Source: JBCDCY01 sp039180875 (GTDB taxonomy: Bacteria > Pseudomonadota > Alphaproteobacteria > Rhodobacterales > Rhodobacteraceae). From it: a stretch of 64,000 bases of DNA. The translations under genes were made by a program, and so were the position numbers. Of this stretch, positions 34,307 to 43,692 are shown in pieces (within the stretch, counting starts at the first letter, position 1; every line of letters starts with the position of its first letter). The stretch is taken from positions 62,001 through 126,000 of the forward strand of contig JBCDCY010000003.1 of NCBI GenBank assembly GCA_039180875.1. The letters run 5' to 3'. A model generated the notes under the pieces. It was not told the origin of the DNA and did not search any database. It saw only the letters and a list, made by a program, of their open reading frames with translations.

Positions 34307-34827
34307 GCGTTGACGGATTTGGCGTCGAAACGGCGTCGATGACGCACTCTTTGTCCATCAAATCCATACTACTCAAGTGGAAGACAAGTGTTTGATGAAA
34401 CAATCCGTATGCCATGGTCTACAAATATGATCAAATGTCCGTTATTCAAGGTTAGAGCGTCGAGATATGCACGTTCCACTAGGGGAGACGATCTGAGTGA
34501 TATGATCTGCGCCCTGTGGGACGCTCTATACTTACCTCACTGATTCAATAGGTGATTTCAGCTCCACCGCTACGCTCCGTCATCGCCGCTTCGCACTCCG
34601 ACACTCCCCTCATCCCATTGCGCCGTCTCTGGCAAGCAATTGCGGTGAAAGCTAGGGCTCGTCAGGCGTCCCCCTCCCTCGCCGCCGAGCGCCGCAATCT
34701 TCACCCGCTATGGCTTCTATCCCACCCTGTGGCATGGTGAATTTGCGACATCCCCCGTCGGTGCCGGTCATGATGGCCCAAGCCCCCCTCGCGCATCATC
34801 GCCCGACGGGCAGGAGGAGCGCAATAC
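34307..34827. other. 521-bp gene-free, AT-richer intergenic region
   Basis: Between divergent yqiJ-like and FAD/GCV_T genes. Bases about 34330-34560 are clearly more A/T-rich than the rest of the window and contain no convincing reading frame. A nested inverted repeat at 34453-34528 is listed separately. A 62-codon frame at 34552-34740 has no family resemblance and is not called. The region must hold both divergent promoters. Confidence 0.6.
34453..34528. other. nested inverted repeat, candidate structured RNA or operator
   Basis: TAGAGCGTC (34453-34461) is the exact reverse complement of GACGCTCTA (34520-34528). Inside, CCACTAGGG (34476-34484) pairs with CCCTGTGG (34512-34519) with one bulged base, and the two 3' arms are directly adjacent, so both stems could stack. 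Function unknown. Confidence 0.4.
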
Positions 34828-37260
34828 ATGGCGAAGCTACCCTCGACGGCGCGGGTCGTGATCATCGGCGGGGGCGCGGTGGGCGCCTCTTGCCTCTACC
34901 ACCTGGCCAAGGCCGGCTGGACCGACGCCGTGCTGCTGGAGAAGAACGAGCTGACCGCGGGCTCCACCTGGCACGCGGCGGGGAACGTGCCGACCTTCTC
35001 CTCCTCCTGGTCGATCATGAACATGCAGCGTTATTCGACCGAGCTCTACCGGGGGCTCGGCGCGGCGGTCGACTATCCGATGAACTACCACGTCACCGGC
35101 TCCATCCGCCTCGGCCACAGCAAGGAGCGGCTGCAGGAGTTTCAGCGCGTCGCCGGCATGGGCCGCTACCAGGGGATGGAGCTCGAGATCCTCGGCCCGG
35201 ACGAGATGCGCGGGCGCTATCCGTTCCTCGAGACCCACGATCTGACCGGCGCCCTCTACGATCCGTTCGACGGCGACATCGACCCGGCGCAGCTCACCCA
35301 GGCGCTGGCCAAGGGCGCACGCGACTTGGGCGCCAAGATCGTGCGCTTCTGCCCGGTGACCGGCGCCCGGCGGGAGGGCGAGGACTGGGTGCTCGCGACG
35401 CCCCAGGGCGAGATCCGGGCGGAGATCGTGGTGAACGCCGCAGGCTACTACGCACGCGAGATCGGCGCGATGTTCGGCCGCGACGTGCCGATGATGGTGA
35501 TGAGCCACCAGTACATCCTGTTCGAGGATATCCCCGAGGTCCGCGCCTGGTCCGAAGCCGAGGGCCGCAAGCTGCCGCTTCTGCGCGACGTCGACAGCTC
35601 CTACTACCTACGGCAGGAGAAGTACGGCATGAACCTCGGGCCCTATGAGCGGAACTGCCGGGCCCATTGGGCGACGCCGGACGACCCGATGCCCGAGGAT
35701 TTCTCCTTCCAGCTCTTCCCCGACGATCTGGAGCGGCTGGAATGGTATCTGAACGATGCGGTGGAGCGGATGCCGCTGCTCGGCACCGCGGGCCTCTCCA
35801 AGGTCATCAACGGCCCGATCCCCTACGCGCCCGACGGCAACCCCCTGATCGGGCCGATGCCGGGCGTGCCGAACGCGTTCGAGGCCTGCGTTTTCACCTT
35901 TGGCATCTGCCAGGCGGGCGGTGCGGGCAAGGTGTTGGCCGAGTGGGTGACGGAGGGCGCGACGGAGTGGGACATGTGGTCCTGCGACCCCCGCCGCTTC
36001 ACCGATTACGCCACCCGCGACTACTGCGTGGCCAAGGGGATGGAGGTCTACGGCCAAGAATACGCTATGCACTTCCCGCACCATTCCTGGCCCGCCGGGC
36101 GACCCGTCCGCACCTCGCCGGTGCACGACAAGGTGGCATCCCTCGGCGCCCAATTCGGCGCCTATGGCGGCTGGGAGCGGGCCAACTGGTTCGCCCAGCC
36201 CGGAGACGACACGTCGGAGGAGGCGACGCATAGCTGGGCCCGCTCCGGCCCGTGGGAATCGCGGGTGCGGGAGGAATGCGAGGCGGTGCGCGACGATGTC
36301 GGCGTGCTCGACCTGCCCGGCTTCTCCCGCTTTCACCTGACCGGGGATGGCGCGGCGGACTGGCTGCGCGGCAAGATCGCCGGGGGCCTGCCCCGGCAGG
36401 ACCGCCTGGCGCTCGCGTATTTCCCCGATGACCAGGGGCGGATCGTGACGGAGATGTCGGTCGCCCGGAACGGTGAGGACGACTTCACGCTGATCACCGC
36501 CGCGGCGGCGGAGTGGCACGACTTCGACTGGCTGTCGCGCCATCTGCCGGCGAGGCTGCAGCTGACGGACCGGACCCGGGATCTCTCGACCCTGATCGTC
36601 ACCGGCCCTCGGGCACGCGAGCTATTCGCCAAGATCGCCGAGGCCGATCTGGCGCTGCCCTGGCTCAGCCATCAGGCGGCGCGGGTCGCCGGGCGGCCCT
36701 GTGTGCTCGCCCGCGTCTCCTATGCCGGCGAGCTGGGGTGGGAGATCCACGCCGCAAATGCCGAGATGCCGGCGATCTACGACGCGGTGCTGGGCGAGGG
36801 CGCCAAGCCCTTCGGCATGTTCGCCCTCGACAGCTTGCGGCTGGAGAAAGGCTACCGCGCCTGGAAGGGCGATCTTTCCACCGACTACACCCTGCTCGAA
36901 GGCGGGCTCGATCGCTTCATCCGCTTCGACAAGCCGCAGGACTTCCCGGGCAAGGCGGCGCTCCTCTCAGAACGCCAGAGGGGCGTGAAGAAGCGCTTCG
37001 TCACCCTCACGGTCGATGCGGGGGAGGAGGATGCGCCCTACATGTCCACCCTCTGGTCGAACGGTACGGTGGTGGGCGAGACCACCTCGGGCGGCTGGGG
37101 CTACCGGGTGAACCGCTCCATCGCCCTCGGCATGCTCCGCGCCGACCTGACCGAGCCCGGCACCAAGATCGACGTGGAGATCTTCGGCACCCGGCGCGCG
37201 GCCGAGGTGCAGCCCGATCGGCCGCTTTGGGACCCGGAGAACGAGAGGCTCCGCGCGTGA
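34828..37260 (+). CDS. FAD-dependent dehydrogenase with GCV_T domain (dimethylglycine/sarcosine dehydrogenase-like)
   Basis: An 810-residue two-domain enzyme. The N-terminal half is a DAO-type flavoprotein: VVIIGGGAVGASCLYHLAKA, then GSTWHAAGN with His49, the position of covalent flavinylation in dimethylglycine and sarcosine dehydrogenases. The C-terminal half (from about residue 430) is a folate-binding glycine-cleavage-T domain (CVLARVSYAGELGWEIHAAN, FGMFALDSLRLEKGYRAWKG). It would demethylate a methylated amine and pass the one-carbon unit to tetrahydrofolate. It overlaps the LysE gene by GTGA. Substrate not determinable. Confidence 0.88.
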   Translation: MAKLPSTARVVIIGGGAVGASCLYHLAKAGWTDAVLLEKNELTAGSTWHAAGNVPTFSSSWSIMNMQRYSTELYRGLGAAVDYPMNYHVTGSIRLGHSKERLQEFQRVAGMGRYQGMELEILGPDEMRGRYPFLETHDLTGALYDPFDGDIDPAQLTQALAKGARDLGAKIVRFCPVTGARREGEDWVLATPQGEIRAEIVVNAAGYYAREIGAMFGRDVPMMVMSHQYILFEDIPEVRAWSEAEGRKLPLLRDVDSSYYLRQEKYGMNLGPYERNCRAHWATPDDPMPEDFSFQLFPDDLERLEWYLNDAVERMPLLGTAGLSKVINGPIPYAPDGNPLIGPMPGVPNAFEACVFTFGICQAGGAGKVLAEWVTEGATEWDMWSCDPRRFTDYATRDYCVAKGMEVYGQEYAMHFPHHSWPAGRPVRTSPVHDKVASLGAQFGAYGGWERANWFAQPGDDTSEEATHSWARSGPWESRVREECEAVRDDVGVLDLPGFSRFHLTGDGAADWLRGKIAGGLPRQDRLALAYFPDDQGRIVTEMSVARNGEDDFTLITAAAAEWHDFDWLSRHLPARLQLTDRTRDLSTLIVTGPRARELFAKIAEADLALPWLSHQAARVAGRPCVLARVSYAGELGWEIHAANAEMPAIYDAVLGEGAKPFGMFALDSLRLEKGYRAWKGDLSTDYTLLEGGLDRFIRFDKPQDFPGKAALLSERQRGVKKRFVTLTVDAGEEDAPYMSTLWSNGTVVGETTSGGWGYRVNRSIALGMLRADLTEPGTKIDVEIFGTRRAAEVQPDRPLWDPENERLRA

Positions 37261-37892
37261 GCATCGAGACCTATCTGCTTTACCTCGCGGCGCTCGCGGC
37301 CTTCTTCGCCACGCCGCCCGACACGAGCCAGCTGCTGATCATCTCGAACAGCCTGCGCCACGGGCTGCGGCGCAGTCTTTGGACGGTGGCCGGCGACCTG
37401 ACGGCGAACTCGGTGCAGATGACTGCCGCGGCCTTCGGCCTCGCCGCCGTCATTGCCGTGTCCGCTGAGGCGCTCACCGTCGTCAAATGGCTGGGGGTCG
37501 CCTACCTCGCCTGGATCGGGCTGCGTCTGATCCTGGCGCGGCGCGGGTCGCCCGACGATCAAGGTGCCGGCAGCGCGCGTCCCGGCCTGCTCTTTCGCCA
37601 GGGGCTGATCACCTCCAGCGCCAATCCCTACGCCGTGATCTTCTTTGGTGCCCTCTTTCCCCAGTTCATCGACCCGAGTGCCGCGATCTGGCCCCAGCTC
37701 CTGATCCTCGGCGCGACCTATCTGGTCGTCGATGGGCTCACCCTGGTCCTCTGGGGTTGGCTGGCGGTGCGAACGGTGGGGCGGATCCGGTCCCTCGGCG
37801 GGCTCTGGCTCAACCGGCTCTCCGGCGCATTGATGATGGCCGCGGCGGCCCTGCTCGCCAGCCGCGATCTAAATGCGGAGGGCGCCCGATGA
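37257..37892 (+). CDS. LysE/RhtB family amino acid exporter
   Basis: A 211-residue integral membrane protein with about five or six hydrophobic segments and the family motif FFATPPDTSQLLIISNSLRH followed by LTANSVQMTAAAFGLAAVI and KWLGVAYLAWIGLRLI. The central LFRQGLITSSANPYAVIFFG is typical of LysE/RhtB. The GTG at 37257 overlaps the preceding stop (GTGA). It lies between two methylamine-type dehydrogenases, so it may export an amino acid product or analogue such as glycine or sarcosine; this is inference. Confidence 0.85.
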   Translation: MSIETYLLYLAALAAFFATPPDTSQLLIISNSLRHGLRRSLWTVAGDLTANSVQMTAAAFGLAAVIAVSAEALTVVKWLGVAYLAWIGLRLILARRGSPDDQGAGSARPGLLFRQGLITSSANPYAVIFFGALFPQFIDPSAAIWPQLLILGATYLVVDGLTLVLWGWLAVRTVGRIRSLGGLWLNRLSGALMMAAAALLASRDLNAEGAR

Positions 37893-37941
37893 GGGCCGAG
37901 GCCCAGTCGCTTCGGGCTCCGAAGAAAGAAAGGCCGCACGC

Positions 37942-38361
37942 ATGACCGACCCCCACGCCCCGGATCGCGCCCCCGACTGGTCGGACCGCCATACGGGGCC
38001 GGTCCGCCCGGATCTCACGACGGCCCGCGCGGCCTATGAGGCCGCGTTCCGGGCCGGGCCCCGCTGGATCGGCTGGGCGCTTTCGGCGCGGAACGCCGTC
38101 GTGCGGGTCTTCGGCCTGCACACCACGCCGGCGGGCGAGGGCATGCTCACCTTGCCGATCATCGAGGAGCGCCCGGATCGCTACGCCGTGGGCCTCGCCG
38201 ACCGCCACCTCACCTTCACGTTGGAGGCGGCGTTGACGGGCGGCGAGGCGGCGCTCACCACGCGGATCTGGTTCAACCACTGGCTCGGCCGGCTCTACCT
38301 CGCCATCGTGCTGATCCCGCACAAGATCATCGTCACCCAATTGCTGCGGCGGGTCGCATGA
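37942..38361 (+). CDS. DUF2867-like protein
   Basis: A 139-residue protein. The body (AGPRWIGWALSARNAVVRVF, LPIIEERPDRYAVGLADRHL, RIWFNHWLGRLYLAIVLIPH) resembles the DUF2867 family, a helix-grip-like fold often seen as a domain of SDR proteins. No catalytic role is known. AAAGAAAGG precedes the ATG at 37942. Its stop overlaps the start of the second FAD/GCV_T gene by ATGA, so it is part of that operon. Confidence 0.65.
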   Translation: MTDPHAPDRAPDWSDRHTGPVRPDLTTARAAYEAAFRAGPRWIGWALSARNAVVRVFGLHTTPAGEGMLTLPIIEERPDRYAVGLADRHLTFTLEAALTGGEAALTTRIWFNHWLGRLYLAIVLIPHKIIVTQLLRRVA

Positions 38362-40793
38362 CGCCGCCGGAGCGCGCCCGGGCGGTCATCATCGGCGGTG
38401 GCGTCTCCGGCTGCTCCGTCGCCTATCACCTGGCGAAGCTCGGCTGGACAGACGTGGTGCTGCTCGAGCGCCGCCAGCTCACCTGCGGCACCACCTGGCA
38501 CGCAGCGGGCCTGATCGGCCAGCTCCGCGCCAGCCAGAACATGACCCGCCTCGCCAAGTACTCCGCCGACCTCTACGCCCGGCTGGAGGCGGAGACGGGC
38601 GTCGCCACGGGCCTCCGCCAGACCGGCTCGATCACCGTCGCATTGACCGAAGCGCGGCGCGAGGAGCTCTCGCGCCAGGCCTCGATGGCCCGCGCCTTCG
38701 GGGTGGAGGTCGAGGAAATCGGCCCGAACGAGATCGGCCGCCTCTATCCCCACCTCAACCTCTCGGGCGTCGTCTCGGGCGTCCATCTGCCCGGCGACGG
38801 TCAGTGCGACCCGGCCAACATCGCCATGGCGCTGGCCCGCGGCGCCCGGGCGCTCGGCGCGCAGATCATCGAGGGCGTGGCCGTGACCGGCGTCGAGACC
38901 GCGGACGGCCGCGTCACCGGCGTCACCTGGGCGCGAGGGGAAGAGACGGGGCGGATCGCCACCGAGAACGCCGTCAATTGCGGCGGCATGTGGGGCCGCG
39001 ACCTCGCCGCCGCCGCCGGCGTCACCCTGCCGCTCCATGCCTGCGAGCATTTCTATATCGTGACGGAAGGCATCCCGGATCTCGGCGCCCTCCCCGTCCT
39101 CCGCGTCCCCGACGAATGCGCCTACTACAAGGAGGATGCGGGCAAGATCCTGCTCGGCGCGTTCGAGCCGGTGGCGAAGCCCTGGGGCATGGACGGCATC
39201 CCCGAAGACTTCTGCTTCGACCAACTGCCCGAGGATTTCGCCCATTTCGAGCCGATCCTGGAGCAGGCCGTGCACCGCATGCCGATGCTGGAGACGGCGG
39301 GCATCCACACCTTCTTCAACGGGCCGGAGAGCTTCACGCCCGACGACCGCTACTACCTCGGCGAGGCGCCAGAGGTGGGCGGCTACTGGGTCGCGGCCGG
39401 CTACAACTCCATCGGCATCGTCTCCTCGGGCGGCGCGGGCATGGCGCTCGCCCAATGGATGGAGGACGGCGCGCCGCCCTTCGACCTTTGGGAGGTCGAC
39501 ATCCGCCGGGCTCAGCCCTTCCAACGCAACCGCCGCTACTTGAGGGAGCGGGTGACGGAGACCCTCGGCCTGCTCTACGCCGACCACTACCCCTACCGCC
39601 AGGTGGCGACCGCCCGCGGCGTTCGCCGCTCGCCGCTCCATGGCGCGCTGGCCGAGCGCGGCGCCGTCTTCGGCGAGGTCGCGGGGTGGGAGCGGGCAAA
39701 CTGGTTCGCGGGGCCCGGCGAGACCCGCGACTACCAGTATGCCTGGGGCCGCCAGAACTGGTTCCCGAACAATGCGGCTGAGCATCTGGCCGTGCGAAAC
39801 GGTGTCGGCCTCTTCGACATGTCGTCCTTCGGCAAGATCCGGGTCGAGGGGCGGGACGCGCTTGCCGTGCTTCAGCGCCTCTGCGGCAACGACCTCGACG
39901 TTGCCCCGGGCCGGATCGTCTACACCCAGATGCTGAACGACCGGGGCGGGATCGAGAGCGACCTGACCGTCACGCGCCTGACCGAGACCGCCTTCCTGCT
40001 GATCGTCCCCGCCGCCACGCTCGTCCGCGACCTCGCCTGGATCCGCCGCGGGATCGGAGAGGCCTTTGCCGTCGCCACCGACATCACCGCCGCCGAGGCG
40101 GTCCTCGTCCTGATGGGCCCGAAGGCGCGGGAGGTGCTGACGCGCGTCACCCCCGCTGATCTCTCGAACGAGGCCCACCCCTTCGGCCTGGCCCGCGAAA
40201 TCGAGCTGGGCCTCGGCCTCGCCCGGGCCCATCGCGTCACCTATGTGGGTGAGCTCGGCTGGGAGCTCTACGTCTCCGCCGACCAGGCGGCCCATGTCTT
40301 CGAGACGCTGATGGAGGCCGGGCCGGAGATCACGCTCGCGGGCCTCCACACCCTCGATTCATGCCGGATCGAGAAGGCCTTCCGCCATTTCGGCCACGAC
40401 ATCACCGATGAGGATCATGTGCTTGAGGCCGGCCTTGGCTTCGCCGTGAAGCCCGACAAGGGCGATTTCATCGGCCGTGAGGCGGTGCTGCGAAAGCGCG
40501 AAGCGGGGCTGGAGCGCCGGCTCGTCCAGTTTCTGCTGGAGGATCCTGAGCCGCTCCTCTTCCACAACGAGCCGATCGTGCGGGACGGAGAGATCGTCTC
40601 CTGGCTCACCTCCGGCAATTACGGCCACCATCTCGGCGCCGCCGTCGGGCTCGGCTACGTCCCCTGCCTCGGCGAAACGCCGGCCGAGATGCTGGCCTCA
40701 CGTTACGAGATCGAGGTCGCGGGCAGCCGCGTTGCGGCCCGCGCTTCGCTCAAACCGCTCTACGACCCAAAGGCCGAACGGGTGCGCCTCTAG
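38358..40793 (+). CDS. FAD-dependent dehydrogenase with GCV_T domain, second copy
   Basis: An 811-residue paralogue of the protein at 34828: VIIGGGVSGCSVAYHLAKLG, then GTTWHAAGL with His48 (predicted covalent FAD site), a DAO domain to about residue 420, and a GCV_T domain (CGNDLDVAPGRIVYTQMLND, VTYVGELGWELYVSADQAAH). Sequence identity to the first copy is only moderate, so substrates probably differ. Such enzymes act in stepwise demethylation of betaine, dimethylglycine and sarcosine. It is followed 36 bp later by the MttB homologue. Confidence 0.88.
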   Translation: MTPPERARAVIIGGGVSGCSVAYHLAKLGWTDVVLLERRQLTCGTTWHAAGLIGQLRASQNMTRLAKYSADLYARLEAETGVATGLRQTGSITVALTEARREELSRQASMARAFGVEVEEIGPNEIGRLYPHLNLSGVVSGVHLPGDGQCDPANIAMALARGARALGAQIIEGVAVTGVETADGRVTGVTWARGEETGRIATENAVNCGGMWGRDLAAAAGVTLPLHACEHFYIVTEGIPDLGALPVLRVPDECAYYKEDAGKILLGAFEPVAKPWGMDGIPEDFCFDQLPEDFAHFEPILEQAVHRMPMLETAGIHTFFNGPESFTPDDRYYLGEAPEVGGYWVAAGYNSIGIVSSGGAGMALAQWMEDGAPPFDLWEVDIRRAQPFQRNRRYLRERVTETLGLLYADHYPYRQVATARGVRRSPLHGALAERGAVFGEVAGWERANWFAGPGETRDYQYAWGRQNWFPNNAAEHLAVRNGVGLFDMSSFGKIRVEGRDALAVLQRLCGNDLDVAPGRIVYTQMLNDRGGIESDLTVTRLTETAFLLIVPAATLVRDLAWIRRGIGEAFAVATDITAAEAVLVLMGPKAREVLTRVTPADLSNEAHPFGLAREIELGLGLARAHRVTYVGELGWELYVSADQAAHVFETLMEAGPEITLAGLHTLDSCRIEKAFRHFGHDITDEDHVLEAGLGFAVKPDKGDFIGREAVLRKREAGLERRLVQFLLEDPEPLLFHNEPIVRDGEIVSWLTSGNYGHHLGAAVGLGYVPCLGETPAEMLASRYEIEVAGSRVAARASLKPLYDPKAERVRL

Positions 40794-40829
40794 CCCACCC
40801 AGCAAGAGCCCAGTTTAGGGGAGCCAGAA

Positions 40830-42377
40830 ATGTCCGACGCCGTTCAGATCGCCCCGAAAGGCCGCCGCGCCGGCGGCCGCGCCGCCAGGGTCGCGCTACG
40901 CGCCGCACCGCTCGAAGAGGCGCAGCGCCCGGTGCGCGGCGGCCTTGCCGGCGGCACCTATTGCCCGCTCTCCGAGGCGGATGTCGAGCGTATCCACCAG
41001 GCCGCCCTCGATGCGCTGGAAGAAATCGGCCTGGCCGACGCGCCCCCCTCCGGCGTCGAGGCGATGACGGCGGCCGGCGCAATCCTCGGCGAAGACGGCC
41101 GCCTGCGCTTTCCCCGGGCGCTCGTCGAGGACATGATCGCGCTCGCGCCGAGCGAGATCACGCTCCACGGCCGCGACCCGCGCCACGACCTTGCCGTCGG
41201 CGGCGACCGGGTACACTTCGGCACCGCCGGCGCGGCCGTCCACATGGTGGATCTCGAGACCGGCCGCTACCGCGACCCCACCGTCGCCGATCTGCTGACG
41301 GCAGCCCGGGTGGCCGACGCCCTCGACAACGTCCACTTCTTCCAGCGCCCGATGGTCTGCCGCGACATCGCCGATAATCTCGAGCTCGACCTCAACACGA
41401 TCTACGCCTGCGCCGCCGGCACGCAAAAGCACATCGGCACGAGCTTCTGCGCGCCGGAAAGCGTGCCGCCGGCGCTCGAGATGCTGCACGTGATCGCCGG
41501 GGACGGGGCCGCCTGGCGCGCCCGCCCCTTCGTCTCGAACTCCAACTGCTTCGTCGTGCCGCCGATGAAGTTCGCGCCGGAAAGCTGCGAGACGATGGAG
41601 GCCTGCATCCGCGGCGGCATGCCCGTCCTCCTGCTCTCCGCCGGCCAAGCGGGTGCGACGGCCCCCGCCCCCCTCGCCACCGCGATCGTGCAGGCGGTGG
41701 CGGAATGCCTGGCCGGCGTCGTCTACGTCAACGCCGTGGTGCCCGGCCATCCGGCGGTTTTCGGCACCTGGCCCTTCGTCTCCGACCTCCGCACCGGTGC
41801 GATGTCCGGCGGCTCGGGGGAGCAGGCGCTGCTCACCGCCGGTTGCGCTCAGATGCACCGGTTCTACGACCTGCCCGGGGGTGCCGCCGCCGGCATCGCC
41901 GACGCCAAGCTCCCGGACATGCAGGCGGGGTGGGAACAAGCGATTTCCAATGCCATGGCCGGGCTCGCCGGCCTCAACATGGTCTATGAGGCGGTGGGCA
42001 TGCACGCCTCCCTCCTCGGCTTCTGCCTCGAATCCCTCGTGCTCGGCGACGACATGCTCGGCCAGGTGCTGCGCTGCATCCGCGGCATCGAGGTGACCGA
42101 AGACAGCGTCGCGCTGGACGCCATGCGCGCCGTCTGCCTCGATGGCCCGGGCCACTATCTCGGCCATGACCAGACGCTGGCGCTGATGCAAACGGAGTAC
42201 GTCTACCCTGCCCTCGCCAACCGCTCGAGCCCCAAGGAGTGGGAGGAGCAGGGCCGCCCCGATCTGCTGGCCAGCGCCCGAAGCCGGATCGACACGATCC
42301 TCGCCGCCGCCACCGGCCCCACCTGGGACATGGCGACAGACGAGGCGCTGCGCGCCCGCTGGCCCATCCACATCTAG
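40830..42377 (+). CDS. MttB-family (trimethylamine methyltransferase superfamily) protein, non-pyrrolysine
   Basis: A 515-residue MttB-superfamily TIM-barrel protein (CPLSEADVERIHQAALDALE, RVHFGTAGAAVHMVDLETGR, GGSGEQALLTAGCAQMHRFY). The frame is uninterrupted and its only TAG is the stop, so it lacks pyrrolysine and belongs with enzymes such as glycine betaine methyltransferase MtgB. These transfer a methyl group from a quaternary amine to a corrinoid protein. No corrinoid protein or RamA-type activase is encoded nearby. GGGGAG precedes the ATG. Context with two demethylating dehydrogenases fits quaternary amine use. Confidence 0.85.
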   Translation: MSDAVQIAPKGRRAGGRAARVALRAAPLEEAQRPVRGGLAGGTYCPLSEADVERIHQAALDALEEIGLADAPPSGVEAMTAAGAILGEDGRLRFPRALVEDMIALAPSEITLHGRDPRHDLAVGGDRVHFGTAGAAVHMVDLETGRYRDPTVADLLTAARVADALDNVHFFQRPMVCRDIADNLELDLNTIYACAAGTQKHIGTSFCAPESVPPALEMLHVIAGDGAAWRARPFVSNSNCFVVPPMKFAPESCETMEACIRGGMPVLLLSAGQAGATAPAPLATAIVQAVAECLAGVVYVNAVVPGHPAVFGTWPFVSDLRTGAMSGGSGEQALLTAGCAQMHRFYDLPGGAAAGIADAKLPDMQAGWEQAISNAMAGLAGLNMVYEAVGMHASLLGFCLESLVLGDDMLGQVLRCIRGIEVTEDSVALDAMRAVCLDGPGHYLGHDQTLALMQTEYVYPALANRSSPKEWEEQGRPDLLASARSRIDTILAAATGPTWDMATDEALRARWPIHI

Positions 42378-42395
42378 CCCGAACAGCCCGAGGCA

Positions 42396-42467
42396 CGGCC
42401 CCTGACCTGCGTCAAGGCCGGGCAGGCTTCGCCTGTGCTGCGCAGCCTTGACGCAGGTCAGGGGCCG
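42396..42467. terminator. large perfect inverted repeat between convergent genes
   Basis: Bases 42396-42418 and 42445-42467 are exact 23-bp reverse complements (left arm begins CGGCCCCTGACCTGCG). The 26-bp centre contains a smaller CAGGC/GCCTG hairpin. It lies 18 bp after the MttB stop and before the convergent ackA end. Most likely a bidirectional terminator, but the perfection of the arms also fits a miniature mobile element. Confidence 0.6.
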
Positions 42468-42481
42468 ATACACTCGTATGG

Positions 42482-42500
42482 GGCCGCCCCTCGGGCGGCC
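42482..42500. terminator. short GC hairpin
   Basis: GGCCGCCC-CTC-GGGCGGCC is a perfect 8-bp stem with a 3-nt loop followed by TTCCCC, in the same 205-bp gap as the large inverted repeat. The remaining bases to 42582 are GC-rich with no gene supported. Confidence 0.45.
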
Positions 42501-42582
42501 TTCCCCAGCAAAGAACCCGCTCGCAAAGCGCCGAAGGCGCGGCGCGGGCACAAGGACTCGTCGCGCCAGCGACACCGCTCGG

Positions 42583-43680
42583 TCAGACCAAGGCCGCCAC
42601 CCGCCGGGCGATCACCGCTTCCTCGTCCGCCGGCACCACCCAGGCCGCAACGGTACTCTCCGGCGCCGCCAGATCCCCGTCAGCCGCTACCTCCTCCGCC
42701 AGGCGCAGACCGGTCCAGGAGAGATGCCCGCCGATCGCCGTGCGGATCGCCCCGTCGTTCTCACCGATGCCGCCGGTGAAGGCGATGGCGTCGATACCGC
42801 CCATCGCCGCGATCATCGACCCCGCCTGGCGCGCGACCCAATAGGCGAAGTGCCGGCGGGCAAAGGCCGCCTCCTCCCGCCCGCTTGCCGCCAGCACCGC
42901 CATGTCGGAGCTCTCGCTGGAGAGGCCGAGCAGCCCCGCCTCTTCTGTCAGAAGGCGCCCGGCCTCCTCGACCCCGACCCGCCGGGCGAGCTCCAGCACC
43001 GCCGCCGGGTCGATCTCACCCACCCGCGTCCCCATGGTGAGACCACCGAGGGGCGCATAGCCCATGGTGGTCGCGACGCTCCGCCCGTCGCGGATGGCGC
43101 AGAGGCTCGCGCCGTTGCCGAGATGGCAGGCGAGCAGCCGCGGCGGCACGGGATCCAGCGCCTCGACCAAGCCCTCATAACTCAGCCCATGGAAGCCGTA
43201 GCGCTGTAGGCCCACCGTCCGATCGTCCGTTGGCAGGGCAAAGCGCAGCGCCTCGGCCGGCTGGCGCGCGTGAAAGGCGGTGTCGAAGCAGGCGACCTGC
43301 ACCACGCCGGGGATGGCTTCGGCCACCGCGTCGATCACGGCGAGGGCCGGGGGATTGTGCAATGGCGCGAGCGCGCTCAGTGCGCCGAGGGCCGGCCGGC
43401 TCTCGTCGTCCAGCACCGTCGGCTCGGTAAAGAGCGCCCCGCCATGCACCACCCGGTGGCCGATCGACGCGACCGCGTCTTCGAGCGGCGAAATCAGCGC
43501 GGCCAGGGCCGCCGCGTGGTCTGTGTCGTCCGGCAGCGCGGCCGTCTCTCCATCGAGGCTCAGCCGCGGCGCGGTGCCGAGGCCCGCCACCTGGGCGCGA
43601 TAAAGCGCCGTGATGCCATCGGCCTCGAACAGCGCTGCCTTCAGGCTCGACGATCCGGCATTGAGGATGAGGATCGACAT
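42583..43680 (-). CDS. ackA: acetate kinase (acetate/propionate family kinase)
   Basis: A 365-residue ASKHA-fold kinase with the expected motifs: LNAGSSSLK at the N-terminus, GHRVVHGG, LAPLHNPPALAVID, CFDTAFH, RYGFHGLSYE and the C-terminal AIAFTGGIGENDGAIR. It interconverts acetyl phosphate plus ADP with acetate plus ATP. It is the third gene of the xsc-peroxiredoxin-ackA group, 12 bp after the peroxiredoxin stop, so it probably uses the acetyl phosphate made by Xsc. It is slightly shorter than typical acetate kinases. Confidence 0.9.
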   Translation of the reverse strand: MSILILNAGSSSLKAALFEADGITALYRAQVAGLGTAPRLSLDGETAALPDDTDHAAALAALISPLEDAVASIGHRVVHGGALFTEPTVLDDESRPALGALSALAPLHNPPALAVIDAVAEAIPGVVQVACFDTAFHARQPAEALRFALPTDDRTVGLQRYGFHGLSYEGLVEALDPVPPRLLACHLGNGASLCAIRDGRSVATTMGYAPLGGLTMGTRVGEIDPAAVLELARRVGVEEAGRLLTEEAGLLGLSSESSDMAVLAASGREEAAFARRHFAYWVARQAGSMIAAMGGIDAIAFTGGIGENDGAIRTAIGGHLSWTGLRLAEEVAADGDLAAPESTVAAWVVPADEEAVIARRVAALV

Positions 43681-43692
43681 CGCCCGCCGCGC

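Noticed and set aside
34552..34740. 62-codon reading frame in the AT-rich gap
   Set aside because: No ribosome site, no family resemblance and overlap with the expected promoter of the next gene.
40830..42377. Pyrrolysine-containing trimethylamine methyltransferase
   Set aside because: No in-frame TAG occurs before the terminal stop, so this is the non-pyrrolysine class.
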